A DNA stretch of 52,289 nucleotides from Candidatus Pacearchaeota archaeon (GTDB lineage Archaea; Nanobdellota; Nanobdellia; Pacearchaeales; GW2011-AR1), in assembly GCA_016186425.1 (NCBI GenBank), contig JACPLR010000027.1:1-52289 (forward strand), read 5' to 3'. The notes beneath the pieces were generated by a model. It was not told the origin of the DNA and searched no databases. It saw only the letters and a list, made by a program, of their open reading frames with translations. How positions within the stretch are numbered: the first letter of the stretch is position 1; the number at the start of each line of letters is the position of its first letter. The translations under genes were made by a program, and so were the position numbers. Shown here in pieces: positions 16,496 through 24,524 of this stretch.

Positions 16496-17042
16496 TAAAA
16501 GAATATCAATCTCGCTCGCTTCGCTCGCGAGTTTACACCCTCCTACCAAGCCCTTCTCGCAACCCCACTCGCAATTATATTTAAGATACTCTCGTGAAGT
16601 TGCTCGCCACCACCCACCCATAAGAGAGTTTCCTTCGCAGAAATTATATTATTTTTGAAATATCAAGAACAAAATATGAGTAAGATTAGATTATTTTATC
16701 TTATTAATTAAAAACCCAGTAACTTAAGATGTGTAAATTAGGCAGAGTTATGGCAATGATTCAAGAATAATTATCTTTTCTACCACCAAACCAAGCCCCC
16801 GCCGCCCACCCTAGAAACATCTTGAAATAATACAATATAAAATTTTTCTTTTAGGAAAAATTTTGGCATGGCTTTAAAAGTATCAATTAGGTTTAGATAT
16901 ATTGAGGATAATTTAATGATAAGTAACTTAAGATGTAAAAATTATGTAGAGATATATTAGTAATTCAAGAACAATTCGCAATGTATTTAAGGCATAATTA
17001 TTTTATTTAATCAATCACCATTTAAATTATTAAAAAGAGAAA
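16496..17042. repeat. Gene-free gap filled with inverted repeat modules
   Basis: Contents from left to right: a CTCGC/GCGAG hairpin at 16512-16532 (the GCGAGCGAAGCGAGCG element also seen at 18072 and 48511); C-rich fragments at 16537-16573 that look like a decayed module D; an inverted D+B composite at 16689-16813 about 90% identical by eye to 40849-40974; an A/T hairpin (module A) at 16839-16864; and another inverted core at about 16910-16978. The promoter of the prepilin peptidase (ATTTAAATTATT) is at the right end. No credible gene. Confidence 0.65.
16689..16813 (-). repeat. Composite repeat: G-rich module D joined to core module B
   Basis: On the minus strand it starts CTAGGGTGGGCGGC, continues GGGGGCTTGGTTTGGTGG, then AGAAAAGATAATTATTCTTG, then the core AATCATTGCCATAACTCTGC, and ends TTACTGGGTTTTTAATTAAT and AAGATAAAATAATC. 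The copy at 40849-40974 has the same order and near-identical sequence, showing that the two modules moved or were duplicated as one unit of about 125 bp. Confidence 0.8.
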
Positions 17043-17894
17043 ATGATTGAATTCCTAATTATATTGGCTTTAGTATGGCTCGTATTTGCAGTTATTCAGG
17101 ATTTTAAGCATCGGGAAATTGCAAACTGGCTAAATTTCAGTCTTCCGGTGTTTGCATTGGCTATAAGGGCTTTTTATTCGGTTTTTAATGGAGATCCCAA
17201 ATATATTTTATTTGGAATTATTGGATTGGCTATAGGATTTATACTTGCTAATGCATTTTATTATGCCAGAATGTTTGCAGGGGGAGATGCCAAATTGCTT
17301 ATTGCACTCGGGGCTGTAATTCCTTTTGCAGCCACATGGAGAGAAAATGCCCTTATTGGAATTATTTTCCTTTTTAGCCTACTTTTTATTGGGGGGATTT
17401 ACAGCTTAATTTATAGCGGTTTTCTTGCAGGAAATAATAAAGATAAATTTAAGAAAGAGTTTAAAATACAATTTAAAGAAAATAAAAAGTATTTTTATCT
17501 TGCATTAATCGTCGCTATTTTTATTGTTTTAGCAGCTTTTTATTTTAATGAATGGCTTTTTATCATTTTTGCGTTTTTGCTATTTGTTTTTCCGTGGCTG
17601 TATATTTATACAAAAGCTGTTGAGCAGTCTTCTATGTTGAAATTGGTTGGTGTTAAGGAGCTGACAATAGGCGATTGGCTTTCTGAAGAAATTGTTGTTA
17701 AAGGAAAGAAAATAAGCCCGTATTGGGAAGGCTTGAATGAAGACCAATTGCAGTTAATACAGAAAAATTATAAGAAAAAAGTTCTTGTAAAGCAGGGAAT
17801 TCCTTTTTCTTTAAGTTTCTTGTTGGCTTTTTTAGTTTTAATTTATGTAAAATATGCTATGAATGGAGATTGGAATTTGCTGGGATTATTTTGA
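17043..17894 (+). CDS. Prepilin peptidase, A24 aspartic protease (FlaK/PibD-like)
   Basis: A polytopic membrane protease that removes the short basic leader of class III (pilin-like) precursors. 283 residues with about six membrane helices. The two catalytic aspartates of the family are visible as D20 in QDFKHREI, after the first helix, and D82 in the GxGD-like motif FAGGDAKLL. It is somewhat longer than typical archaeal enzymes because of an inserted cytoplasmic stretch around residues 130-155 and a C-terminal domain. GAGAAA precedes the ATG. The neighbouring pseudopilin genes (18.3-24.3 kb) are its obvious substrates, an inference from context and from their KKG/KKA leaders. Confidence 0.9.
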   Translation: MIEFLIILALVWLVFAVIQDFKHREIANWLNFSLPVFALAIRAFYSVFNGDPKYILFGIIGLAIGFILANAFYYARMFAGGDAKLLIALGAVIPFAATWRENALIGIIFLFSLLFIGGIYSLIYSGFLAGNNKDKFKKEFKIQFKENKKYFYLALIVAIFIVLAAFYFNEWLFIIFAFLLFVFPWLYIYTKAVEQSSMLKLVGVKELTIGDWLSEEIVVKGKKISPYWEGLNEDQLQLIQKNYKKKVLVKQGIPFSLSFLLAFLVLIYVKYAMNGDWNLLGLF

Positions 17895-18000
17895 ATTTGA
17901 AAATATTGCAATATCTCTCCATTATTTATTAGCTGGATTAATTATGTATAAATTATCTTAATCAATATTTAACCAATTTTATTTAATATTAACCATATTA

Positions 18001-18101
18001 ATTGGTCTTCATTAATTCAAAACCAGATAATTAAGAAATCAACGAACCCTGAGTTGATTGAGTGAACTAATTCGCGAGCGAAGCGAGCGAGATAAGACCA
18101 A
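18001..18101 (+). repeat. REP-like hairpin element (module C) framed by short inverted repeats
   Basis: Inner hairpin 18038-18058: ATCAAC, loop GAACCCTGA, GTTGAT. It is followed by the GCGAGCGAAGCGAGCG element at 18074-18089. ATTGGTCTT at 18001 and AAGACCAAT at 18093 form 9-bp inverted repeats around it, a MITE-like layout. Related hairpins with the same loop pattern are at 32658, 41613, 48468 and 50695. Confidence 0.7.
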
Positions 18102-18119
18102 TAAGAATTAATTCTCTAT

Positions 18120-18236
18120 TTATTGCTTTTCACTATCCCTAAATCGTCCGCCTTTCTTATAAACCCTGAACTTTCTCTTTCTCCTTAAGTCCTTTTTGCT
18201 TGTTCTCTTGCCTGAAAATGCATAATCGTTGCTCAT
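18120..18236 (-). CDS. Very small, highly basic protein (38 residues)
   Basis: Reads MSNDYAFSGKRTSKKDLRR, then KRKFRVYKKGGRFRDSEKQ: 15 Lys/Arg in 38 residues, no Cys, no hydrophobic helix. TTTAAAT lies about 20 nt upstream of the ATG. The composition fits a nucleic-acid- or ribosome-binding micro-protein, but I recognise no family. It is the only gene between the prepilin peptidase and the pseudopilin run. Confidence 0.55.
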   Translation of the reverse strand: MSNDYAFSGKRTSKKDLRRKRKFRVYKKGGRFRDSEKQ

Positions 18237-18274
18237 AGTAATATTAATTTAAAGAAATATTTAAAGGTTGAGAA

Positions 18275-18874
18275 TTAAACAGAACAACATTTCTTACCTG
18301 AAGGGATTGAATTAATTACTAAAGGAACAACCCTCTCTGTTCCTTCACAAAAGGTTCCATCTTTTGGTTGACCTCTTAAATCCCTACATTCTTGTTCCCA
18401 AGCAACTGAGGCAACTTGGGATGGAGTCGGAGCAAGAACATCCTTACAAGCTTTTGGAAGTTTACCATCAATATAAATTACAGTATTTGGAGAATCAGTG
18501 CACGCTCTTATAGATAAAGTATTTCTAATAGCATCTGTACAAGTAAAAGGAACAACATAGTCTGCATTACTTTGTTTTAAAGCATTTTGAATATCTTCAA
18601 ATTCGCAGTTAATAAGAACTTCTTTAGTTACTTTTGAAAGCTTAGCTTTTTCATATGCACAATAAGTATTTGTATCAATAGCAACTGTTTTACATCTTTG
18701 AGTAAAAAAAGATAGAGTTTCAGGAGTTAAAATACCCTGTGCCTGATTAAGAGTTCCAAAAAATCCATTAATATAAAGTATGATCAAAACAGCAAGAACT
18801 AATAAAATAACTACTCCAACAACAAAACCAACTGAAGGAGATTCAAGACCCTTTTTATTCCTTAAACTTATCAT
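18275..18874 (-). CDS. Cys-rich pseudopilin-like exported protein (class III signal)
   Basis: 199 residues. The leader ISLRNKKG precedes LESPSVGF and a long hydrophobic helix (residues about 14-34), the layout of type IV prepilins cleaved after KKG. The external domain has ten Cys, including a terminal CC, so it is probably disulfide-rich. It is the last gene of the pseudopilin run; a 62-bp gap with a TATA-like ATATTTATAAATG separates it from the previous gene, so it may also have its own promoter. Probable substrate of the prepilin peptidase at 17043. Confidence 0.78.
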   Translation of the reverse strand: MISLRNKKGLESPSVGFVVGVVILLVLAVLIILYINGFFGTLNQAQGILTPETLSFFTQRCKTVAIDTNTYCAYEKAKLSKVTKEVLINCEFEDIQNALKQSNADYVVPFTCTDAIRNTLSIRACTDSPNTVIYIDGKLPKACKDVLAPTPSQVASVAWEQECRDLRGQPKDGTFCEGTERVVPLVINSIPSGKKCCSV

Positions 18875-18936
18875 CTTCTCTTTTTATTCCTGGATTAAAT
18901 AAATCTTTATGCATTTATAAATATTGCTACCCATCA

Positions 18937-19488
18937 TCATATGGCACTCTCAAACACTCTTCTATAAGTATAAGCTGCTGAAAACTGATTTTTATATGGT
19001 TTGTCATCTTCTGAAGTAAGATATATTTTATTTTTTCCATTTGATTGATCTCTAAGCGTAATTTCAAGAGGAATATTTATCCTTTTTGGCTGATTATTCT
19101 CATAAAAAATTTCAATGTTATCTTCATTAATCTGGGTTATAATGCTGGAATACTCAGGAAAATAAACTTTATTGTTTTCATCAATAATAAAAACATCTTT
19201 CGGGAATTTTCCCGCAGAAATAAGATTTTTACTTTTTTCAATAAACTCCTGTTCAGAACTAGTTTCTTTTGCAGCTTCGTCAAAAATATCTTGGAGATAT
19301 GTATTAATCATCTCCTCGCGATCATACATCTGGCCAATAAATCCTACGCTATAAATTGTCTTATCAACATCTGACTTCTGTGTTAAAAAAGAAAAAATGG
19401 CAAATCCCACTACCAAAAGTGTAAAAAATACCAACAAAACTATAGATAAAGTCATGCCTTTCTTTGATTTTTTATTAGGTAATATCAT
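18937..19488 (-). CDS. Pseudopilin-like membrane-anchored protein
   Basis: 183 residues: leader MILPNKKSKKG, then MTLSIVLLVFFTLLVVGFA as hydrophobic helix, then an acidic external domain with no Cys. The KKG before the helix fits a class III signal. Its ATG overlaps the TGA of the upstream gene by four bases (ATGA), so translation is coupled. It is the ninth member of the run. Function inferred from N-terminus and context only. Confidence 0.77.
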   Translation of the reverse strand: MILPNKKSKKGMTLSIVLLVFFTLLVVGFAIFSFLTQKSDVDKTIYSVGFIGQMYDREEMINTYLQDIFDEAAKETSSEQEFIEKSKNLISAGKFPKDVFIIDENNKVYFPEYSSIITQINEDNIEIFYENNQPKRINIPLEITLRDQSNGKNKIYLTSEDDKPYKNQFSAAYTYRRVFESAI

Positions 19489-20153
19489 CTGGTATTCCCC
19501 CCATAAACTTTGCTTTTTTCAGCATCCAAATCATATAATATAACCATAATCAGAGTTCCATTATCTGAAATTAAAAAATATTTGTTATTTCTCACCCATT
19601 CATATTCATTTTCAGTATTGCCAAAAAAATATGTATTTGGAGATTTATTAGGATCAACTATACAGGCAATCCTCCCTCTCGGATCAGTTTCAATAAGCAT
19701 ATCTTTATTTCCAGTCCTAATATAAAAAAAGCCGTTTTTAATGTTTTTACTAACAAAAAAATCTGAAACAGCATTAAAAAGTTCTTTATATAAATTTAAG
19801 GCTTCAGTATTTTTTATTCTGGAATCTTGCCTAGAACAATCAACTTCATTAAATATTAAATCACTATCTGCCCATTTATAAATAAGTTCAGAATTTGTAT
19901 TTAAAAAATCTTTAAGCAACTCGGATTTGGGCTTTGATAAATCAATATTGTTATCATAAGTAAAATAACTTGTTTCACTTAGCTGGCTTGCCCTTATATC
20001 ACCTAAATGCAACTTACTATTAATCAAATTCTCTTTAGGAACTAAATATACAATCGCTGCCATAAATAATGCCATGATGAAAAAAATAACAATAAATGCA
20101 ACAAACCAAGTTAAGGTATCTCCAATCTGCGCTTTTTTACTTAAATAGTCCAT
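19485..20153 (-). CDS. Pseudopilin-like membrane-anchored protein
   Basis: 222 residues from the ATG at 20153: MDYLSKKAQIGDTLTW followed by a 25-residue hydrophobic helix, a KKA-Q class III leader. Longer starts at 20171 and 20204 are in frame but would overlap the previous gene and lengthen the leader, so the start 7 bases after the previous stop is preferred. The external domain ends with strand-rich RIACIVD and LIMVILYDL. It overlaps the next gene by ATGA. Confidence 0.76.
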   Translation of the reverse strand: MDYLSKKAQIGDTLTWFVAFIVIFFIMALFMAAIVYLVPKENLINSKLHLGDIRASQLSETSYFTYDNNIDLSKPKSELLKDFLNTNSELIYKWADSDLIFNEVDCSRQDSRIKNTEALNLYKELFNAVSDFFVSKNIKNGFFYIRTGNKDMLIETDPRGRIACIVDPNKSPNTYFFGNTENEYEWVRNNKYFLISDNGTLIMVILYDLDAEKSKVYGGNTR

Positions 20154-20160
20154 TTTATGG

Positions 20161-20688
20161 TTATTTATCATTAGGAACGCCTCCTTCATTATTTGAAGCA
20201 GCAAGAATCTCTACCAGTATGCTTTTTCCATCTTTAGTTGTAGCTTCAAGTATTTTATTTGTACAGTATGGAAAATGCTTATTCGCCAAAACCTTTTTTT
20301 GTATATCACAATCTTTTTCAAGTGCATAATTTCCAAACTTGTGTTCCTTGCCAATAATTATCTCTCCAGTTTCCTTATCTTTTATAAAAAATCTAATAAA
20401 ATAATTAGAACCTTCTGCAAACAAATCCTTATTAATCCTGCACTCTTTAAAAATATCAAAATCATCAAGAGAATGGATATTATTAAAATTATAACTATTA
20501 ATACAATCATAAATTCTATTAGCTAAAATCTCAGATTCAATGGCTTTAACATCTACATAGGAAGAATAAAATAAAGCTGTGCTTAAAACAACTCCTGATC
20601 CTACAATAACAAGGATAGCAAACCACCAAACTGACAAAATATTGCCGTTTTTATATTCTAAACATATTGATTTTAATTTTTTTGTCAT
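20161..20688 (-). CDS. Pseudopilin-like membrane-anchored protein
   Basis: 175 residues with a longer basic N-terminus (MTKKLKSICLEYKNGN) and a hydrophobic helix (about residues 17-41). This leader is less typical (NGN rather than KKG), so processing is less certain. The external part has four Cys (DCINSY, KECRI, KDCDI and YCTNK). It starts 6 bases after the preceding gene and is closely followed by the next: part of the same operon. Confidence 0.74.
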   Translation of the reverse strand: MTKKLKSICLEYKNGNILSVWWFAILVIVGSGVVLSTALFYSSYVDVKAIESEILANRIYDCINSYNFNNIHSLDDFDIFKECRINKDLFAEGSNYFIRFFIKDKETGEIIIGKEHKFGNYALEKDCDIQKKVLANKHFPYCTNKILEATTKDGKSILVEILAASNNEGGVPNDK

Positions 20689-20694
20689 TTTTAT

Positions 20695-21111
20695 TTAACC
20701 CTTATCTTGAATATACATATCAAAAAATATCCTTTCCTTCCCATTATCATTAGAAATTCTGAAAGGATAATCGCTCGTTTCAACTAAAACATTATTAAAA
20801 TAAGGAAATTGATAGGTTCTTGAACTGCTCAACCGAACCAAGACATCTTTATCTGTTATCTTAATCATATTTTTTTCATCAAATTTATTTTTTTTAACAA
20901 GCTTATATCCATCTGTAACATCAATAGAAATAACTGTTCCAGGTTTTGATTCATCAATCATAAGTGCAATCTGTTTTGCATAATATTGTTCATTAACAAA
21001 AGCTCCTGAACTAGAATTATAAACAAAATAAAGAAGAGTTAAGAAAAAAATTAGATTTAAAATAATAAAAATAGCCTGTTCCATAACAATTTCATCTGCT
21101 CTTTTATTCAT
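20695..21111 (-). CDS. Pseudopilin-like membrane-anchored protein
   Basis: 138 residues: MNKRADEIVMEQAIF followed by a hydrophobic helix (about residues 14-28), then a short strand-rich external domain (GTVISIDVTDGYKLV). KRA before an acidic residue fits a class III processing site with a nearby Glu. It begins after a 76-bp gap that contains the dispersed repeat at 21146, and ends 6 bases before the next gene. Confidence 0.76.
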   Translation of the reverse strand: MNKRADEIVMEQAIFIILNLIFFLTLLYFVYNSSSGAFVNEQYYAKQIALMIDESKPGTVISIDVTDGYKLVKKNKFDEKNMIKITDKDVLVRLSSSRTYQFPYFNNVLVETSDYPFRISNDNGKERIFFDMYIQDKG

Positions 21112-21145
21112 TTTTTCTTAATTTAATTTTATAATTTTCCTCTTC

Positions 21146-21189
21146 CTTTTAAAGGAGATGTCATAAGAGGAACCTTGGTTCCTTTTATT
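21146..21189 (+). repeat. Dispersed alpha-unit repeat inside the pseudopilin operon
   Basis: CTTTTAAAGGAGATGTCATA, then AGAGGAACCTTGGTTCC, then TTTTATTA. Same family as the arrays at 29745 and 34787. Its AGGAACC/GGTTCCT arms form a hairpin. The right end reaches the stop codon of the gene at 21188, so the repeat touches the coding sequence. Confidence 0.75.
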
Positions 21190-22258
21190 AGGATATGCTT
21201 TCAATATTTTGGCAGTATTCAAAAATACCTTCAGCATTATAATCTGCAGTTCTTACAACAGAACATCCACTTCGTGACTTATCTCCCAAAGACATATCTC
21301 CACAATAACTAGCACTCACAGCTCTATTATGTGCAACTGAAATCTCCTGAGCTCCAACTCCAATAACTGCTAAAGCAACTCCAACCCATCCTCCAACGAC
21401 TTTTTTGATTCCTGTTCTTATAATCTTTGGAGTAATTGCTCTAAATCCGTAATTTACAACTCCAGCGCCAACAAGATCATTCACTAAAACTCCAGTATAT
21501 GTCGGAGTATCACTTATTTGCATGAATAAAACAGCTGTTTCCTTAAGAATTTTCTCATTTGGCGATTGTTCCAATTGTCCTGAAATTGATTCTATATTTT
21601 CATCGCCTAATTTAAAGCTATTTATATTAAGGCTATCACCTAAACTAAAATCAGCAGAATATTTATCCCCAGACATAATATCAAAATAAGTTTTATCTTT
21701 GCCCTTAGGAATATGGGTTGTCATATAACTAAATAAATTCATTTTATCAAAAGGAACTTTATTCAGACTTTCTTCATCAATAGCAATCCTGGAGCATATC
21801 ACACAACTAGGATAAACCGTCTTAAATGCAAATTTATCTGCTAAAAATTGTGAATAAAGGCTTACTTTTCCCTCACCCATCATGCTCCAGCATCCTAAAA
21901 CTTCTTGAGAATATGCTTGCTGTATCTGATCTAACCCATTTTCTGAATTACTAACTCTAACTGTAATAACTCCTTCTTCATTTTTGAACTCATCACAATT
22001 ACCTTTTTTAAAAACTTCTCCAGTAATACATATTTTCGCAGTAGGGCATTTCAGGGAAACAACTTCTTTAGCCTCAGAAGGAAGCGTACCTCTAAAAATA
22101 ACCGACTGATGGCACACACTTCTATCTACTTCTCCTGTCCAATTCAACTGATAATAAATAAATAGTAAAAGAACAAAACCAACTAGAAGAAGGATAATTG
22201 CTGCAATCTGCCCAATTGTAAAATCTCCTTTCCGATTTTTAAGTAAACTATTAGCCAT
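21188..22258 (-). CDS. Large Cys-rich pseudopilin-like exported protein
   Basis: 356 residues: MANSLLKNRKG, then DFTIGQIAAIILLLVGF, with the KG before an acidic residue typical of a class III leader. The external domain has at least a dozen Cys (among them VCHQS, KCPTAKICI, NCDEF, GCWSM, SCVICS, YCGDM, GCSVV and YCQN), and a second hydrophobic, Gly/Val-rich segment near residues 285-305 could be membrane-associated. Its ATG overlaps the stop of the 40-residue gene upstream (TAATG). It ends at a dispersed repeat. Confidence 0.77.
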   Translation of the reverse strand: MANSLLKNRKGDFTIGQIAAIILLLVGFVLLLFIYYQLNWTGEVDRSVCHQSVIFRGTLPSEAKEVVSLKCPTAKICITGEVFKKGNCDEFKNEEGVITVRVSNSENGLDQIQQAYSQEVLGCWSMMGEGKVSLYSQFLADKFAFKTVYPSCVICSRIAIDEESLNKVPFDKMNLFSYMTTHIPKGKDKTYFDIMSGDKYSADFSLGDSLNINSFKLGDENIESISGQLEQSPNEKILKETAVLFMQISDTPTYTGVLVNDLVGAGVVNYGFRAITPKIIRTGIKKVVGGWVGVALAVIGVGAQEISVAHNRAVSASYCGDMSLGDKSRSGCSVVRTADYNAEGIFEYCQNIESIS

Positions 22259-22380
22259 TATACAACTCCTCCAAATTTTTTAAATAAAAAACCAATCCCA
22301 AGTAAAGCGATAATTAATAAAATTATCCAAAATAATATTCTAACCCACCCCTCTAACACCGCTTTTTTATTTGTTTTCAT
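22258..22380 (-). CDS. Micro-pseudopilin (40 residues)
   Basis: MKTNKKAVLEGWVRI followed by one hydrophobic helix and the end FKKFGGVV. KKA with Glu at the fourth following position is a compact class III leader, so after processing almost only the helix would remain. It overlaps the upstream gene by 14 bases and shares one base with the downstream ATG (TAATG), so it is clearly part of the operon. It is short enough to be missed by gene finders. Confidence 0.65.
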   Translation of the reverse strand: MKTNKKAVLEGWVRILFWIILLIIALLGIGFLFKKFGGVV

Positions 22381-22963
22381 TGCCTGAAGTAATATAAATT
22401 TTATTATTTTTAAGACTTAAGGTAATTGGTTCTTTATTATTAATCAGATCATCAATGTAAATTGGCTGATCTTTTTCCAAAGAACCATCTGAATTAACCC
22501 TAATATCAAAATTTTTTATTTCTTTACACACACTAAGTTTATCACAATTATCAAGCATTGTTTTATAATTTCCAGTTGGATCATACTGGCAGAAGCAAAG
22601 GCATTTTTCCCAGTTTCTGCAATTATGGGGTTTAGAATCTTTCAGAGTCCCTTCATGAAAAATCTCTCCTCCCTGATTATCTCCTACAACAACTCTTTGA
22701 TAAGTATAAAGATAAGTGTAATCGCTTGGCCAGGTTATCAAAGCCCATCCTCTTGGATTTAACAAAAGATACTCTTCGGTTTGCCCTTCTTTTAATCCAG
22801 TTATTACTTTTTCTATTTTATTTAGGTTTGTTTTTGCTAATTGAATATCTGTTTTCATAAAAATACCATAAAGCCCTATAGCCAATCCAAAAAGAACAAT
22901 AATTCCTAAGACTCCTAAAATAATTTTCAAAACTTCAGGCATTAAAATTGCTTTTTTATTCAT
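22367..22963 (-). CDS. Pseudopilin-like protein with a Cys cluster
   Basis: 198 residues: MNKKAILMPEVLKI followed by a hydrophobic helix. The external domain carries a dense Cys group (NCRNWEKCLCFCQYDP, then DNCDKLSVCK) that could bind metal or form disulfides. Its ATG overlaps the TGA of the upstream gene (ATGA), showing coupling. Confidence 0.77.
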   Translation of the reverse strand: MNKKAILMPEVLKIILGVLGIIVLFGLAIGLYGIFMKTDIQLAKTNLNKIEKVITGLKEGQTEEYLLLNPRGWALITWPSDYTYLYTYQRVVVGDNQGGEIFHEGTLKDSKPHNCRNWEKCLCFCQYDPTGNYKTMLDNCDKLSVCKEIKNFDIRVNSDGSLEKDQPIYIDDLINNKEPITLSLKNNKIYITSGNENK

Positions 22964-24162
22964 TTTAACTCCGGAATTTCATTAATAATTTCATTAAAAT
23001 TGCCTATTTGAATATTTGATTCGCAAAACGCTTTATTTCTTACTCCTTTATATAATTCATTTCTTCTTTCAGGAGTTAATTTAAACAAAAATAAGTTGCA
23101 TAAAGAATCATCTCCGCTAATAATATCTGGAGCTGCTGTATAAAAATCACTAGACTCATAACCTGTTTCAAACATGCTAGTATATTCTACTCCATAATCT
23201 CCCTTTATAACTAAATTTCCATTTGAAATAGAAGAAATTAATATCGAACTGCTATAATCCTGATAAGGGCTTATATAGGTTTTGGAAAAGTATTGTGGAA
23301 AAAGGAAAACTTCCTCAAACCAAACAGAACCATCAGGATAAATTAATCCTATAGGATAATTATCTTTATCCATAATAATTATAAAATTTCTTGAAGTTTT
23401 ATATAAAAATAATTCCATATTAGTATTACCCTGTTTAAGATAAGGAAGTGTTGTAGAAATCTTGACTTCGTTTCCGCCAAAGATATTAGAAAAAATCCTA
23501 GAAATCCAAGAACCTTGCTTATTTTCTTCTTTATTTAATCCAAGGTTAATACTAGTTATTTTATTTTTTCCAGGCCAAGCCTCTTGAACATTATAACTCC
23601 CTTTTCTGCATAAATAATTTCCTTTTACATAATAACCCTCATTAAGAGAAGATAAAGTATTTAATAATTCCAAATTAAACACTCCTTTACTTTCTCCATT
23701 TAATTCATTAATTCTTGATTCCTGATAAGCTAAACTATCTAGAGTAAGAAATTGTTCTAAAATACTAACTTTCCCTTGATTAATATCTCCTAATTTAGAA
23801 TCAAATCCTGTTTTTCTTAAGAAAATCTCGCCCTTATCCTCATCAGCACTCCAATAAAGATTTGTATTTTTCCCATTGATATAAATATATTGCTCTGTTC
23901 CTAAACTATTAAGTAAAGTATAACCTTCCGGAACATTAATTTTTCCAATGAATATTGGACAACTACTAGTTCCAGAAATTTCAGAAGTATCTATTACAAT
24001 TTCTGTATCTTCTTTAGGAGTTTCATATCCAGGCAATAATCTAATCCAATCAAGGAAATTCTGCCTGAAAAATAAAAAAGAGATCAATAATATAACTACA
24101 ATAATTACTAATATAATAGAAATAATCTTATCCATAGCCAAATCACCTTTTTTTGATTTCAT
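22960..24162 (-). CDS. Large pseudopilin-like exported protein
   Basis: 400 residues: MKSKKGDLAMDKIISI followed by a hydrophobic helix (about residues 11-32), a good KKG-D class III leader. The external domain is long, Ser/Asn/Tyr-rich and beta-rich with four Cys, and may be the tip or a minor subunit of a pilus. It overlaps both neighbours by ATGA. No known domain is recognised. Confidence 0.77.
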   Translation of the reverse strand: MKSKKGDLAMDKIISIILVIIVVILLISFLFFRQNFLDWIRLLPGYETPKEDTEIVIDTSEISGTSSCPIFIGKINVPEGYTLLNSLGTEQYIYINGKNTNLYWSADEDKGEIFLRKTGFDSKLGDINQGKVSILEQFLTLDSLAYQESRINELNGESKGVFNLELLNTLSSLNEGYYVKGNYLCRKGSYNVQEAWPGKNKITSINLGLNKEENKQGSWISRIFSNIFGGNEVKISTTLPYLKQGNTNMELFLYKTSRNFIIIMDKDNYPIGLIYPDGSVWFEEVFLFPQYFSKTYISPYQDYSSSILISSISNGNLVIKGDYGVEYTSMFETGYESSDFYTAAPDIISGDDSLCNLFLFKLTPERRNELYKGVRNKAFCESNIQIGNFNEIINEIPELK

Positions 24163-24317
24163 ATCCCAAATTTTAGCATATTTTTAAAAACATCTATCCA
24201 AGAACTTATTTTTCCAGTTAAAATCCCAAAAACTAAAAGGAAAACAGCTATACCAAGTAAAGTCCAGCCAATTATTGCTGGAATATCTTCAACAAACCCT
24301 CCTCTTTTTCCTCTCAT
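24159..24317 (-). CDS. Micro-pseudopilin (52 residues), first gene of the pseudopilin operon
   Basis: MRGKRGGFVEDIPAIIG, then one hydrophobic helix and a short amphipathic tail. A basic leader ending GG precedes FVED. TATA-like ATATTTATTAAG lies about 25 nt upstream, so this is the likely promoter-proximal gene of the ten-gene run down to 18275. It overlaps the next gene by ATGA. It is short and easily missed, but the promoter and coupling make it convincing. Confidence 0.66.
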   Translation of the reverse strand: MRGKRGGFVEDIPAIIGWTLLGIAVFLLVFGILTGKISSWIDVFKNMLKFGI

Positions 24318-24442
24318 AACATACCGAATAAAAACCACTTAATAAATATTGCTAATAGAGAAAGAGATAATTCATATTAACTTAAACTAACCATCTTTAA
24401 ATAAACCATAAATTTTCTGAACGAAAATTGATATATTATATA

Positions 24443-24495
24443 TTTTCAAGAATATTTTTGAATTATTGCCTACTTTTTCCATCTTAAGTTAATAA
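24443..24495 (+). repeat. Core intergenic repeat (module B), diverged
   Basis: TTTTCAAGAATATTTTTGAAT, then TATTGCCTACTTTTTCCATC, then TTAAGTTAAT. It lies between the pseudopilin operon promoter and the tadC-like gene. Confidence 0.5.
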
Positions 24496-24524
24496 TTTAT
24501 TTAGAATAATTATAATTGTGCTGC

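Noticed and set aside
18074-18089. GCGAGCGAAGCGAGCG blocks (also near 16512 and 48507) as CRISPR repeats
   Set aside because: They occur singly, with no regular spacers and no cas genes in the window.
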